Positions 1 to 8,460 are shown, numbered from the stretch's first letter. The stretch: DNA of 10,284 nt from Chryseobacterium gleum (GCA_943326825.2 CALPUT020000059.1:1-10284), one strand, 5' to 3'. Translations and numbers: made by a program. Notes: generated from the letters alone by a model not told the origin.

Positions 1-34
1 ATTTTTTAACTACTCAAAAGTAAAGCATATTTTA

Positions 35-65
35 CAAAAAGCTATCTTTTTGAGCTATCTTTTTA
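35..65. repeat. Tandem 13-bp repeat with small hairpin at the end of the membrane-protein gene
   Basis: The 12-mer AGCTATCTTTTT occurs at 40-51 and again at 53-64, giving two copies with a 13-bp period. The second copy runs into the stop codon of the minus-strand membrane-protein gene (63-65). The first copy also takes part in a perfect hairpin: CAAAAAG (35-41), loop CTAT, CTTTTTG (46-52). Next to it, GTAAA (20-24) and TTTAC (31-35) can form a second short stem, followed on the minus strand by TTTTG. Together these could act as a weak minus-strand terminator, but the stems are AT-rich and no strong U-tract follows the better one. The remaining bases 1-62 hold no gene that I can see. Confidence 0.4.
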
Positions 66-1874
66 CTTAATATTGACTTTTGGATTCCTTATTTCATAAA
101 ATTTACAATTTGCATTCGACAATTGTATACTTTCAATTTTTCGATCCCATAAATACACTTTCAATAAAACATCTTCTTTCGTTATTTTCTCTAAAATAAA
201 ATGATGTAAAAAATGATCGTTAATTAATTGTCCTTGATAAGTTGTTTCAAATGAATAATAAAAATTATTCGTTACTTGATTTTCTTTATCAAACGTTTGA
301 AGTACTAACTGAATTTTATTTTTTGGTTGATACGTTTTTAATTTTCCTTGAACACTTATTTGTAAAGCTTTTCCATTATATCGATTCAACGAATCTTCTT
401 CTAAAATGGTAATGAACTCTTGTGCTAAATTTCCATATGAAATAGGCTTAGAAGTGTAGAGTAAATCTTTAATCAATGGTACTTTTCGTTTAAATGCTAT
501 ATAGGTATTAGCAGGGTCGTAGGCAAGGGTGTCGTAATAATTTAAAATATTTTTATTTGTGAATTTATCCGTATTTGTAATAATGTAATCAGTCAATACC
601 GCATCTGGATTTGAAATATTATAAACACTTGCTTTCACTTTTTGAAATGATTCTCTAAAAGGCCAATTCCAAGCCATTGTTTGATAAATCATCAAACTTT
701 CAGAAGGTTTAATTTGAGCTTTTACTTTATTGTAAATCAAATCTGTCAGTCTTTGTTCAGGTGAAAAAGCAGATGAATGGATATTCAAATGGAAAAGAAA
801 AATAACGGGGAACACTAAAAAGAGGTATTGAATTTTCTGGGTTAATTTAAATTGATCTAAAAAGTAAAAAAGCATTAATAAAAATGGTATAACCAAATAA
901 AATGCTGTTCGATCCTCTGGATAATTAACATTTAAAAACTTAGCTAAGAAGATAATAGCAACAATATTTCCAAAAAATAAAACTGAATAAATTAAAAATT
1001 GATTTGTGAAACACTCTTTTAGTGACGATTGTATAATTCGCTTAATCAAAAAGTAAATTGAAACAACAAATAAACCCAAATAGAAATACATCAAAAAATC
1101 ATCTTTCAAGAAAATGATATATTGATTCAATGTTTTTCCAGTAACATCCCATATTCCTTCCAATGAACCATAATACAAAGCGCCATGTTCTTTTAACTCA
1201 AAACTAAATTTGATAAATGGGGAAAGCAGGAATAAAAATGAAAAATGGAAAAGTAAATGAATGAAATGGTGTCGCTTTTCTATCGAACGATAATGGATGA
1301 GTTGGTTCAAACAGATAATTCCAAAAATCATTAAGCTTGTTACAATAAAAGTCAAATTAGATGAAATTGCTAGAATTAAAAACACATAGGTTAATAATAG
1401 CGTACTTAATTTATGGTTACGAAAATAATTTTTTAGAAATACCAATGCACAGATAAAAAAACCTAAAGACAATCCGTATCCTCGGCAAAGAGCAAAATAT
1501 TCAATAATTATAGTTAATGAACAAAAAGTTAGCAATGCTATCAACCTTAAATTTTTGGTCTTTAACTCTTTTAATAATTCTCTTAAACCAAAAAAATAAA
1601 GCACGAATGCGAAAAGGTTTGGAAGTCGATAAAGGCTAATATTATCTTTGAATATTGGATATAATTTGTTACATATAAAAGAGTTTAGCAAATGATTATT
1701 TGCATCCCAAACAATTGTTTCTCCTTTAAAATCTCCTTGATAAATATAAAACATGAAAGTTGCTATTTCATCATGCAGTGTTTCATTAAAGAACACACGC
1801 ACAAGTAAATAACAAAAAACAAAAAGGAATAGCGAGATCGTTATTCCTTTTTCAAATTTTGATTCATGAATCAC
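63..1874 (-). CDS. Polytopic membrane protein, GT-C glycosyltransferase-like, with C-terminal soluble domain
   Basis: I do not recognise a named family member. Residues 1 to about 365 are strongly hydrophobic, with roughly nine to eleven predicted membrane spans, the first at about residues 10-28. The first long loop carries an acidic pair, D35-E36, followed by D57 and N59-N60-H61. Further on are R131-G-Y133 in a span and P319-E-D-R322 before another span. This layout resembles GT-C enzymes of the PMT/ArnT (GT39) kind, which move a sugar from a polyprenyl-phosphate donor on the outer face of the inner membrane. Residues from about 370 to 603 are soluble, and 475-600 look beta-rich like a carbohydrate-binding jelly roll. 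The start is GTG at 1874, only 2 nt after the scoA stop; the next in-frame Met is M41, which would remove the first span, so GTG is preferred. The membrane nature is certain, the glycosyltransferase role is inference, and the sugar and acceptor are unknown. Confidence 0.6.
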   Translation of the reverse strand: MIHESKFEKGITISLFLFVFCYLLVRVFFNETLHDEIATFMFYIYQGDFKGETIVWDANNHLLNSFICNKLYPIFKDNISLYRLPNLFAFVLYFFGLRELLKELKTKNLRLIALLTFCSLTIIIEYFALCRGYGLSLGFFICALVFLKNYFRNHKLSTLLLTYVFLILAISSNLTFIVTSLMIFGIICLNQLIHYRSIEKRHHFIHLLFHFSFLFLLSPFIKFSFELKEHGALYYGSLEGIWDVTGKTLNQYIIFLKDDFLMYFYLGLFVVSIYFLIKRIIQSSLKECFTNQFLIYSVLFFGNIVAIIFLAKFLNVNYPEDRTAFYLVIPFLLMLFYFLDQFKLTQKIQYLFLVFPVIFLFHLNIHSSAFSPEQRLTDLIYNKVKAQIKPSESLMIYQTMAWNWPFRESFQKVKASVYNISNPDAVLTDYIITNTDKFTNKNILNYYDTLAYDPANTYIAFKRKVPLIKDLLYTSKPISYGNLAQEFITILEEDSLNRYNGKALQISVQGKLKTYQPKNKIQLVLQTFDKENQVTNNFYYSFETTYQGQLINDHFLHHFILEKITKEDVLLKVYLWDRKIESIQLSNANCKFYEIRNPKVNIK

Positions 1875-1876
1875 TA

Positions 1877-2575
1877 TTATTTATTTGATTGAACAGTTCT
1901 TTGCTCAATTCTTTTCTCAAACTTTTCTCCTTTAAAAATACGTTGAACATAAATTCCTGGAGTATGAATATCATTTGGATTTAATTCACCTGCTTCAACT
2001 AATTCTTCTACTTCAGCAATCGTTATTTTTCCAGCTGTTGCCATCATTGGGTTAAAATTTCTAGCTGTTGCTTTATAAATTAAATTTCCTTCTGTGTCTC
2101 CTTTCCACGCTTTAACTATTGCGAAATCAGCTGTTAATGCCGTTTCTAAAATATGAGGTTTTCCATTGTAAACTCTTACTTCCTTTCCTTCAGCTACTTC
2201 GGTTCCGTAACCTGCAGGAGTGAAAAAAGCAGGGATTCCTGCACCTCCAGCACGACATCTTTCTGCTAAAGAACCTTGTGGAATTAAATCAACTTCTAAC
2301 TCACCTGACAACATTTGTCTTTCAAATTCATCATTCTCTCCAACATAAGAACTAATCATTTTTTTGACTTGTTTCTGCTGAAGTAATAATCCCAAACCAA
2401 AATCGTCAACTCCAGCATTATTAGAAATACAAGTTAAATTCTTTTTACCCAATTTTACTAATTGAGCAATTGAATTTTCTGGAATTCCGCATAAGCCAAA
2501 TCCTCCAACCATCAGAGTCATATTGTCTTCGATTCCTTTTAAAGCTTCTTCAACGTTATTTACAACTTTATTCAT
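1877..2575 (-). CDS. scoA: CoA transferase subunit A (succinyl-CoA:3-ketoacid type)
   Basis: This is the alpha subunit of a family I CoA transferase, usually 3-oxoacid CoA-transferase, which moves CoA from succinyl-CoA to acetoacetate in the cytoplasm. The family signature is complete: D17-N-M-T-L-M-V-G-G-F-G-L-C-G-I-P32 fits the pattern [DN][GN]xx(hydrophobic)3-GGFxxxGxP. The Gly-rich stretch AGGAGIPAFFTPAGYGT, typical of ScoA, follows at about residue 110. The length of 232 residues is normal. An in-frame TTG at 2593 would add six residues (MIKNNK), but the ATG at 2575 matches the usual family N terminus and is preceded by an A-rich stretch, so I chose it. The gap to the upstream PBP gene is 27 nt and to the downstream gene only 2 nt. 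In this family the catalytic glutamate is in subunit B, and no subunit B gene is present in the window, so this product alone should not be active. Confidence 0.93.
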   Translation of the reverse strand: MNKVVNNVEEALKGIEDNMTLMVGGFGLCGIPENSIAQLVKLGKKNLTCISNNAGVDDFGLGLLLQQKQVKKMISSYVGENDEFERQMLSGELEVDLIPQGSLAERCRAGGAGIPAFFTPAGYGTEVAEGKEVRVYNGKPHILETALTADFAIVKAWKGDTEGNLIYKATARNFNPMMATAGKITIAEVEELVEAGELNPNDIHTPGIYVQRIFKGEKFEKRIEQRTVQSNK

Positions 2576-2602
2576 TTTATTATTTTTAATCAATTTCAGG
2601 AA

Positions 2603-5122
2603 TTAAATTCCAAATGTATCTGTTAACGAATCTTGTTCTACCTCATCTGCAGCAGGCGGTAATATTTGTCCACTACAAGAGAACTCACTTTCATCTATAT
2701 CTTCAGGTTTCTCAAAAGCAGTTGTAGATATTCCAATTTTCGGGTCTTTATAAACTTTCTGCATATAATATCCATAAATTGGTAAGGCCATTCTAGCTCC
2801 TTGCCCCCAATTCATAGATCTAAAACGTACCGAACGATCTTCTGCTCCAACCCAAACTCCAGTTGCTAATTCAGGTGTTAAACCAATAAACCAACCATCT
2901 GAATTATTTTGTGTTGTACCTGTTTTTCCAGCTGTTGGTGCTGTTACATTACCCCATGATTGACCTCCTCGAAGACTTCCTGCAGTTCCGAAACGAACTA
3001 CGCCTTCCATCATTCTCAATGTTTCATATGCAACTGTTTCATTTAAGACTTCCTTAGAATATGGTTTTGCATTGTAAATAACATTACCATTTCTATCTTC
3101 AATTCTCAAAATTGTTGTCGGACGATTATAAATTCCGTGATTCACAAACATTGCTTGAGCTGCTACCATTTCATATAATGATAAATCCATAGATCCTAAA
3201 CACATCGCTGGAACTACATCATTTGGATGTAGCTTAATATCCATGTTTTCTAACAATTTCGCTATTGTTCTTGGACCTGCAACACCACCCATTTTTTGCA
3301 TTACACCAACAGTAATATTGTTTTTAGATTGTGCTAAACCATTTGCAACTGAACACATCCCTCCAGACATTCCGCTCGCATTTTTTGGACACCAACGGTC
3401 ATCAATAACTCCGTCAGCATTTCTCAAATCAACACAATGTGCGATATCAGGAATCATTGTACAAGGTTTAACTACTCCCATAGCCAAAGCAGAGGCATAA
3501 ACAAAAGGTTTTATTGTTGAACCAACTTGTCTTCTCCCTTGTCGAACGTGATCGTAAGCAAAGTGATCAATATTTACTCCTCCAACCCAAGCTTTCACAA
3601 AACCTGTTTGTGGCTCGATAGAAACTAAACCTGCATGTAAAAAAGATTTATAATATCTGATTGAATCATCTGGAGTTAATGTCGTATCTTTTTCTCCTTT
3701 AAAGGTAAATACACGCATTGTCACAGGTGTACTAAAAGCCTTTCTAACATCTTCGTTTGATGCTCCTATTGCTTCCATTTGAACGTAACGAGGAGAATTC
3801 AAACGTGCAGAACGCATAATTCCATCTATTTCTTCTTCAGTTGCATCATTTGAAAAAGGAAAATGTTTTAAATGTCTATTATTGTCGTCAAAAGCCGGCT
3901 GAAGATTCTCTTTTAAGTGACGTTCCATTGCATCCTCAGCATGCTCTTGCATATCAATGTTGATAGTAGTATAAATTTTTAAACCATCTCCATAAATATC
4001 CCAAGGTGCACCATCTTCTCTTTTATATTTTAAAGTTCCATCTGGCTTTTTCTCTAGTAAGATATTTGTTAATTCTTTCCGAAGTCCTTCTCTAAAATAC
4101 GGAGCCATTCCTCGCTTGTGATCAACTTCTTGAAAATTACATTTTAATGGTTTTTCACAAAGTCTTTCATACTCTTCTTGAGTCAATTCAACACGTAAAG
4201 CTGTGTTTTTTGATTTACTGTTTTTTAACCACTGAAATAATACTTGATTCCTTCTTTTTACCGCTCTTAAGCTATCTTCGCTTCTTTTTTCAGCAATTTC
4301 AGCTTTAGTTACTTTATTTTCTGGAACTTCATTTTCTTCAGCTAAATAGGCTCTATAATTTTTAATTTGAAATGAATGAGGGTTGTAAAGTGTTGGGTTT
4401 TTACACATTCCGATTAACATTGCTGCTTCATCTTTAGTTAAGTCTTTTGGTTTTTTATTGAAGTAAACTTTTGCAGCATTTTCTATTCCCACTGCATTGT
4501 ATAAGAAATCAAATTGATTCAAATACATTGTAATGATTTCTTCTTTGGTATATCTTTTCTCTAAACGAGTCGCAATTATATTTTCTCTCGCTTTTTCTCC
4601 AAGTCGACTAAATATTCTTCCAATTTTAGATGAAGAATTACCAGTATATGCTTCACCATTTGCACGTGCAATATTTTCTTTATCACGTTGTTGAAGTGTA
4701 AATAATAATTTTGCTAATTGCTGAGATATTGTCGATGCTCCTCCAGCCCCACCAACACTTAATACCGCTCGTCCAATTGCTTTAAAATCTACACCTGAAT
4801 GATCTACAAAACGTTCATCTTCTGTTGAAATTAATGCATCTGTTACATATGGGGAAATTGCTTTATAAGGAACACTCGTTCTATTTATTTTCCAATATCT
4901 TCCTAATTCTGATTCTCCATCATCTGCAAATACAACTGAAGCTAACAATTCTGGTGGATTAGCTAACATTGCAACAGGTGGAAGATCATCCTCCGATTGA
5001 AATAATAACAAGCATGAAACCAATACTAATGGAAACGTAGCTATAAACCAAAACAAATAAGTTGCTTTCTTTTTCTGTTTATCGCTGAAAACAAATTGTT
5101 TAGAGTTATTTTTATTGCTCAT
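2603..5122 (-). CDS. mrcA: Class A penicillin-binding protein (bifunctional transglycosylase/transpeptidase, PBP1A-like)
   Basis: This enzyme polymerises lipid II into glycan strands and cross-links the peptides, anchored in the inner membrane and acting in the periplasm. A lysine-rich cytoplasmic tail (about 1-19) precedes a single membrane span at about 20-42. The GT51 transglycosylase domain follows, with E101-D-E-R-F105-x-x-H108 (E101 the probable catalytic Glu), G128-ASTISQQL-AK, and the helix around residues 190-205 ending in YLNQ. The transpeptidase domain has the three penicillin-binding motifs: S535-T-I-K538 (nucleophile S535), S599-K-N601 and K733-T-G-T736. The length of 839 residues is normal for Bacteroidota; the linker segments at about 255-340 and 405-470 are charged and somewhat long. 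Cysteines 554, 563, 578 and 590 cluster just after the active-site serine. The gene lies 71 nt after rodA and 27 nt before scoA, so it may share the elongasome transcript or have its own promoter. The family assignment is very secure; the symbol mrcA is by analogy. Confidence 0.95.
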   Translation of the reverse strand: MSNKNNSKQFVFSDKQKKKATYLFWFIATFPLVLVSCLLLFQSEDDLPPVAMLANPPELLASVVFADDGESELGRYWKINRTSVPYKAISPYVTDALISTEDERFVDHSGVDFKAIGRAVLSVGGAGGASTISQQLAKLLFTLQQRDKENIARANGEAYTGNSSSKIGRIFSRLGEKARENIIATRLEKRYTKEEIITMYLNQFDFLYNAVGIENAAKVYFNKKPKDLTKDEAAMLIGMCKNPTLYNPHSFQIKNYRAYLAEENEVPENKVTKAEIAEKRSEDSLRAVKRRNQVLFQWLKNSKSKNTALRVELTQEEYERLCEKPLKCNFQEVDHKRGMAPYFREGLRKELTNILLEKKPDGTLKYKREDGAPWDIYGDGLKIYTTINIDMQEHAEDAMERHLKENLQPAFDDNNRHLKHFPFSNDATEEEIDGIMRSARLNSPRYVQMEAIGASNEDVRKAFSTPVTMRVFTFKGEKDTTLTPDDSIRYYKSFLHAGLVSIEPQTGFVKAWVGGVNIDHFAYDHVRQGRRQVGSTIKPFVYASALAMGVVKPCTMIPDIAHCVDLRNADGVIDDRWCPKNASGMSGGMCSVANGLAQSKNNITVGVMQKMGGVAGPRTIAKLLENMDIKLHPNDVVPAMCLGSMDLSLYEMVAAQAMFVNHGIYNRPTTILRIEDRNGNVIYNAKPYSKEVLNETVAYETLRMMEGVVRFGTAGSLRGGQSWGNVTAPTAGKTGTTQNNSDGWFIGLTPELATGVWVGAEDRSVRFRSMNWGQGARMALPIYGYYMQKVYKDPKIGISTTAFEKPEDIDESEFSCSGQILPPAADEVEQDSLTDTFGI

Positions 5123-5145
5123 TTTTTATAAATCTAATTTTATGT

Positions 5146-5183
5146 AAAAATAAAGAAATCTTTGATTCAATCGCCATTTCTTT
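5146..5183 (-). terminator. Weak hairpin with T-tract between rodA and the class A PBP gene
   Basis: A perfect 8-bp inverted repeat, AAAGAAAT (5152-5159) and ATTTCTTT (5176-5183), encloses a 16-nt loop. On the minus strand the second arm is followed by ATTTTT. This is the layout of an intrinsic terminator or attenuator downstream of rodA (stop at 5194). The stem is almost all A-T and the loop is long, so it would be weak; read-through into the PBP gene is likely. Chance occurrence in such AT-rich DNA is possible. Confidence 0.3.
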
Positions 5184-5193
5184 TTAACTGATT

Positions 5194-6591
5194 TTATTGT
5201 AAAACATGGCTTCTCTGACTATCTAATTTAAGTAAAATAAACATCAACATTGAAAACGACATCATTGAAGAACCTCCATAACTGAAAAACGGTAATGGAA
5301 TACCAATAACTGGTGCAAATCCAATATTCATTCCTATATTAACCGCTAGATGGTAAAATAAAATCATCACAACTGAATAGGCATAAACTCTATTAAATCT
5401 TGATCGTTGTCGTTCAGCTATCATGATGATTCTTAGAAACATAAACATGTATAAAACTATTAAGATAAATGTCCCTATGAATCCCCATTCTTCGGCAAAT
5501 GGACAAAAAATAAAATCGGTCTCACTCTCTGGAACGTGATTACTTTCAATCGTTGCAACTGATGCATTTGTGTATCCTTTACCTAACAATCCACCTGATC
5601 CAACAGCTGCCATTGCACGATTTCTGTTATAATCTTCCCCATTTGGATCTTCACGTAATCCTAAAAATAACTCAATACGATCTTTTTGATGCTTTTTTAA
5701 ACCTTGGAATAAATAATTTACGCTTGAAGCTATTGATGCAGAAAGCACAAATGCAATTATAATTACAGTTGTAATTCTTCTTCTTTCTCGCTTAGTAGAA
5801 ATAAATCGTAGAAAAATAAAAGCAATTAAACAGAATACTATCAACGAAAGTATTACCCCAAAAAATCCAGGAATTGCAACGCCTGGTAAAAAGTTAAAAG
5901 TAATAGTGTTATTACTTAATAAAAGTGTCACAATACATAAGAAAACTATCACAAACATGATAGGAATAAAGTGAGTCCCTACCCATGTTTGTTTGAATTT
6001 GATTCCAGGGATCGTGTTAACTAATTTCAAAACCAAAGGATCATATGTTAATCCTTCTCTATACATCACGAATAAAAAAGAAGTAAATACTACAAAAGTT
6101 CCTGCATCTGGTTGTAATAATATTAAAATCATAGGTACAATCATGATTGCATTGGCCACCAAAACAGAATTTAAATTCTGTTGTTTGATATTCAATGAAC
6201 TGATGTATCTTGCTAATAATAAGGCTGTGCCTGTTTTAGCAAACTCAGCTGGTTGAATACCAAATCCGCCCAATTGTAACCAAGCTCTTGCTCCATTAAT
6301 AGGAGGCATAAATAAAACTATAATTAATAAAACTAAAGTTGATAAGTAAATTGGAACCGCAAATTTTCGATAAATCGTGGAATCTATTAAAAACACCATT
6401 AATCCTAAAAAAAGTGAAACTCCAAGCCAAACGACTTGTTTACCATATTTTTGAGAATAATCAAATAAATTTGGATGATCTGGATCTAAAGCCGTGGAAT
6501 AAACAGTCGCCATTCCCATTATTAAAAATAGAAAATACGTTATTAATAAAGGCCAATCTAAATTGCTTGTTAATTTTTCACCCTGTCTCAT
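5194..6591 (-). CDS. rodA: Rod shape-determining protein RodA, SEDS-family peptidoglycan glycosyltransferase
   Basis: RodA is the polytopic inner-membrane polymerase that builds glycan from lipid II in complex with PBP2 during cell elongation. The SEDS landmarks are present in order: G100-ARAWLQLG with QPAEFAK at 113-119, L159-QPDAGT, H301-QKDRI, A329-VGSGGLLGKGY, V353-PESETDF with D359 as the probable catalytic aspartate, then A366-EEWG and the C-terminal FFSYGGSS at 435-442. The protein is 465 residues, longer than the roughly 370 of Escherichia coli RodA. The extra length lies mainly between LQPDAGT and HQKDRI (about 177-300), where about two to three additional hydrophobic segments can be seen. 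The gene starts 3 nt after the mrdA stop, consistent with coupled expression of RodA with its partner PBP2. The paralogue FtsW is excluded mainly by this genomic context next to mrdA and mreCD. Confidence 0.95.
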   Translation of the reverse strand: MRQGEKLTSNLDWPLLITYFLFLIMGMATVYSTALDPDHPNLFDYSQKYGKQVVWLGVSLFLGLMVFLIDSTIYRKFAVPIYLSTLVLLIIVLFMPPINGARAWLQLGGFGIQPAEFAKTGTALLLARYISSLNIKQQNLNSVLVANAIMIVPMILILLQPDAGTFVVFTSFLFVMYREGLTYDPLVLKLVNTIPGIKFKQTWVGTHFIPIMFVIVFLCIVTLLLSNNTITFNFLPGVAIPGFFGVILSLIVFCLIAFIFLRFISTKRERRRITTVIIIAFVLSASIASSVNYLFQGLKKHQKDRIELFLGLREDPNGEDYNRNRAMAAVGSGGLLGKGYTNASVATIESNHVPESETDFIFCPFAEEWGFIGTFILIVLYMFMFLRIIMIAERQRSRFNRVYAYSVVMILFYHLAVNIGMNIGFAPVIGIPLPFFSYGGSSMMSFSMLMFILLKLDSQRSHVLQ

Positions 6592-6594
6592 TCT

Positions 6595-8460
6595 TTATTT
6601 TTTAAACGACGCTTCTAAAATTCGTTTTTCTTTTTCCTTATCTTTTATTTTTCGTGTTAAATATTTTTCAATCATTAAACTTGCTGTTGGTGCTGCCCAT
6701 GTACCACCAAAACCAGCATTTTCGATGAAAACTGCAATTGCTATTTTAGGTTTATCCATTGGAGCAAAACAAGTAAAAACAGCATGATCTTCTCCTTGTG
6801 GATTTTGAACTGTTCCTGTTTTTCCACATACAATAATTTTCTCCTCGTTATTAATTTTAGCTCTTCCTCCTGTACCACCATTTACATAGACCACTCTTCT
6901 CATTCCTTCAATAATTGGATCAAAATGTTTTGAATCAATCATTGATCTATGTTTTATTCTAAATTGAGGTAATGCTCCTTTTTGCCCAATCGATTTAACA
7001 AAATGAGGAGTGTAATACCAACCTTTATTAGCTATTATACATGCTATGTTAGCCATTTGCAAAGGTGTTAGCTTTACCTCACCTTGACCAATGGAAATTG
7101 AACGAATTGTTGAAAAAGCCCATCTTAAATGACCATACCATTTATCATAATATGCTGAATTTGGAATCAATCCTGGTCGTAAACCTGTAGCATCTGAATC
7201 AAATTTCTGACCTAATCCAAAGCTCATCATGTATTGATGCCATTTATTCAATCCGATTTCGGCATCTGCAAAAACACTTTTCGCTTTGCCTTGTTGTAAA
7301 ATTCTTCTCGTTACGGCATAGTAATATGGATTACACGAAAATTTGATTGCATCAGATAAATTTCCAGCACTTGGATGATTATGACAACCTACCATACCTT
7401 TATTACAAGGAAATCCAGACTCAGGTGTAATAACACCTTCTTGCAAACCAATTAATGATTGTAATAATTTAAAGATAGAACCTGGTGGATACTCTGCTGC
7501 TAATGGTCTAGGAAACAAAGGCATATCTTTGTCCAAAATTAACTTAGGATAATTTTTTGCAATATTTCTATTTCCTACCATTAAATTTGGATCATAGGTT
7601 GGTGATGAAACAAGAGCTAAAATCTCACCTGTTGAAGGTTCAATAGCTACAATACATCCCCTTTTTCCATTCATTAACTTTTCTCCATATTCTTGAAGAA
7701 GAATATCAATTCCCAGTTTGAAATTTGGACCTTGTCTAGCAATTGTATCGTAAATTCCATCCATGTATGGTTTCAACTCATTGTTTCTAGCGGAAGTTAC
7801 AATGTATCGTATCCCTTTTTGACCTCTTAATTCTTTTTCATAGAAACGTTCAATACCTGCACGTCCAATATTATCGCTCCTCCTGTAAAAATGATCTTCT
7901 TTTATTTCTTCTTCATTAACTTCTGATAGATAACCGAAAATATTAGCTCCATTTGGATAAGTATAACTTCTCATACTTGTAATTTCCTCATAAAATCCAG
8001 GAAATTTATCTAAATGTGGCGCAATTGTAGCAATTTCTTCTAATGTCATCTCCTTAATAAACGCATATGGTCTATCACTTTGATAATTAGGTTTTTTCTT
8101 ATAATTATCGTTTTTGTCACGATAAGTTCCCTGCTCTTTTACGATTGCTTTAAAACGAATTGAAACTGAATCTTTTGACCAACCTAAAACTTTAGCGAAA
8201 GCTATTGTATCTAAATTCTTGATATCATCTTCGATAAACATCAAATTATAATACGTCCGATTTGATACTACTTTTACTCCTTTTCGGTCAAAAATCGCAC
8301 CTCTAGGCGGAACTATTTGTTTTCTTTTTTCAGCAATTTCTTGAGCCCTTAATGTCCAAGAATCATCTATTACCTGCATGAAAAATAACCGAACAATATA
8401 AATTATTCCTACTGTAATAATAAATACAATGATTACATACTTTCTTGCGTCGAAATTCAT
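6595..8460 (-). CDS. mrdA: Penicillin-binding protein 2 (class B transpeptidase of the elongasome)
   Basis: PBP2 is the monofunctional D,D-transpeptidase that cross-links glycan made by RodA during lateral wall growth. A short cytoplasmic N terminus and one membrane span (about 8-28) are followed by the PBP dimerisation (pedestal) region starting at P51-PRGAIFDRKG. The transpeptidase domain shows S328-I-F-K331 (catalytic serine) inside PPGSIFK, S375-C-N377, and K547-T-G-T550. The length of 621 residues is typical. Between the first two motifs are C352, C359, H360 and H362; with C376 in the SxN motif these could form a metal site like the zinc site reported in E. coli PBP2. The C terminus is a short, highly charged lysine-rich tail (about 603-621). 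The ATG overlaps the mreD stop by 4 nt, and rodA follows after 3 nt, so the three genes are expected to be translated together. Confidence 0.96.
   Translation of the reverse strand: MNFDARKYVIIVFIITVGIIYIVRLFFMQVIDDSWTLRAQEIAEKRKQIVPPRGAIFDRKGVKVVSNRTYYNLMFIEDDIKNLDTIAFAKVLGWSKDSVSIRFKAIVKEQGTYRDKNDNYKKKPNYQSDRPYAFIKEMTLEEIATIAPHLDKFPGFYEEITSMRSYTYPNGANIFGYLSEVNEEEIKEDHFYRRSDNIGRAGIERFYEKELRGQKGIRYIVTSARNNELKPYMDGIYDTIARQGPNFKLGIDILLQEYGEKLMNGKRGCIVAIEPSTGEILALVSSPTYDPNLMVGNRNIAKNYPKLILDKDMPLFPRPLAAEYPPGSIFKLLQSLIGLQEGVITPESGFPCNKGMVGCHNHPSAGNLSDAIKFSCNPYYYAVTRRILQQGKAKSVFADAEIGLNKWHQYMMSFGLGQKFDSDATGLRPGLIPNSAYYDKWYGHLRWAFSTIRSISIGQGEVKLTPLQMANIACIIANKGWYYTPHFVKSIGQKGALPQFRIKHRSMIDSKHFDPIIEGMRRVVYVNGGTGGRAKINNEEKIIVCGKTGTVQNPQGEDHAVFTCFAPMDKPKIAIAVFIENAGFGGTWAAPTASLMIEKYLTRKIKDKEKEKRILEASFKK

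Noticed and set aside
2576..2593. TTG start at 2593 adding six residues to ScoA
   Set aside because: The ATG at 2575 gives the usual family N terminus; TTG starts are uncommon and nothing favours it here.
3243..3500. Plus-strand open frame of 85 codons inside the class A PBP gene
   Set aside because: It is antisense to a well-conserved transpeptidase-domain region and has no recognisable domain; a shadow frame. The same holds for the other plus-strand frames at 5553-5762, 5993-6256, 6339-6605, 6563-6787, 8905-9114 and 9941-10153.
4990..5065. Lipobox-like LVSC (residues 33-36) in the N terminus of the class A PBP, suggesting a lipoprotein
   Set aside because: The hydrophobic stretch continues after the Cys (LLLF), as in a membrane span; a class A PBP is normally anchored by an uncleaved span.
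5130..5185. Second Bacteroidota-type promoter upstream of the class A PBP (TATTTTTA with an upstream TTG)
   Set aside because: The last base of the -7 element does not match and the spacing to the TTG is only about 15 nt, shorter than expected; too weak in AT-rich DNA.
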